Source of the DNA: Silurus meridionalis
Lineage: Eukaryota > Chordata > Actinopteri > Siluriformes > Siluridae
Direction: 5' to 3'
NCBI RefSeq assembly: GCF_014805685.1
Contig: NC_060911.1
Coordinates: 13,879,212 to 13,943,211 of the forward strand
Length of the DNA: 64,000 nt
The notes beneath the pieces are model-generated. The model saw nothing but the letters and a program-made list of their open reading frames with translations. It was not told the DNA's origin and did not search any database. A program made the position numbers and the translations under genes. Below are positions 63,518 through 64,000 of the stretch, in pieces; position 1 is the first letter of the stretch, and every line of letters begins with the position of its first letter.

Positions 63518-63751
63518 TTAATCATACAAGATTTATGCCAGTTGTTTTTCATTTTGAGGTTAAATCCTGACCGCCGGATTGATCGCAGTCTTTTTATCTC
63601 CGGACTTAAACCGTGACTCGCACCAACGCCAATATGTTTCGTTCACGTCCGTTTTTTTTTTAGGAGCTTATATGTTACAATTTTATTAAAAAGATCAGGA
63701 ATAACACGTGCTGTTCGTGGTTGCATTTACAACCAGACAAAGCTTCATTTG

Positions 63752-63927
63752 TACAGGTAGTCGCCGACTTACGACCACAATCGCTAGCCGCGGCGTACGT
63801 TATTTTTTTACCAGCTTCCGGCATCATTTCACAATACTGTACATATAGCCTACTCTACTTACGACCAAATCGTGTTATGACCGGTCTGTCGGTCCCAATC
63901 GTGGTCGTAAGTCGACGACTACCTGTA
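63752..63927. mobile_element. 176-bp MITE with 32-bp terminal inverted repeats
   Basis: The left end TACAGGTAGTCGCCGACTTA and the right end, whose complement reads TACAGGTAGTCGTCGACTTA, differ at one base in the first 20 and continue ACGACCAC. TA at both edges suggests a Tc1/mariner-type insertion. Confidence 0.88.
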
Positions 63928-64000
63928 GTTCAAAGAACAGCGCTTTGTGCGCCAACTAGTGGCCGTTTTCGTTTGCTCGAGTTTAGAGTATGACGCAGAG

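Overview
The window is eukaryotic genomic DNA from a ray-finned fish, most likely an ostariophysan and possibly a catfish. Five vertebrate genes with GT-AG introns can be read exon by exon. The rest is crowded with (CA)n and other microsatellites, minisatellites, decayed Tc1/mariner transposons and tRNA-derived SINE copies. The fish assignment rests on gene content and repeat style. The catfish suggestion is inference only, because several SINE copies resemble the Mermaid-type elements I recall from catfish.

Layout. 1-21,489 is gene-poor: a degenerate telomere-like array (about 1,043-1,855), many Tc1-type remnants, a TIR-bounded transposon with a broken transposase (6,394-7,468), and a 37-bp minisatellite (about 19,375-20,450). 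21,490-31,148 (+) is a complete 11-exon gonadotropin receptor of the LH/choriogonadotropin type, lhcgr. 33,648-40,063 (-) is gtf2a1l, the TFIIA alpha/beta-like factor, in nine coding exons. 42,949-46,114 (-) is ston1 (stonin-1). 46,115-52,737 is intergenic. 52,738-54,964 (-) is rps27a, the ubiquitin-eS31 fusion, with a 5'UTR exon near 55,090-55,127. 56,156-63,261 (+) is clhc1, cut by the window end after nine coding exons.

Gene relations. ston1 and gtf2a1l run in the same direction, and gtf2a1l is tail-to-tail with lhcgr. That is the arrangement known beside human LHCGR on chromosome 2. rps27a and clhc1 are divergent neighbours, as in human 2p16. The receptor sits where tetrapods have LHCGR, and its ectodomain and exon count also fit LHCGR better than FSHR.

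I found no sign of a wholly new biological system. The most useful second looks are the long minisatellites beside or inside genes, the splice choice at the gtf2a1l Taspase-type site, the triple tandem acceptor in ston1, the frame-neutral small exon in lhcgr, and several foldback or TIR repeats. All exon joins were made by eye from splice sites, phase and protein homology. No transcript evidence or database search was available.
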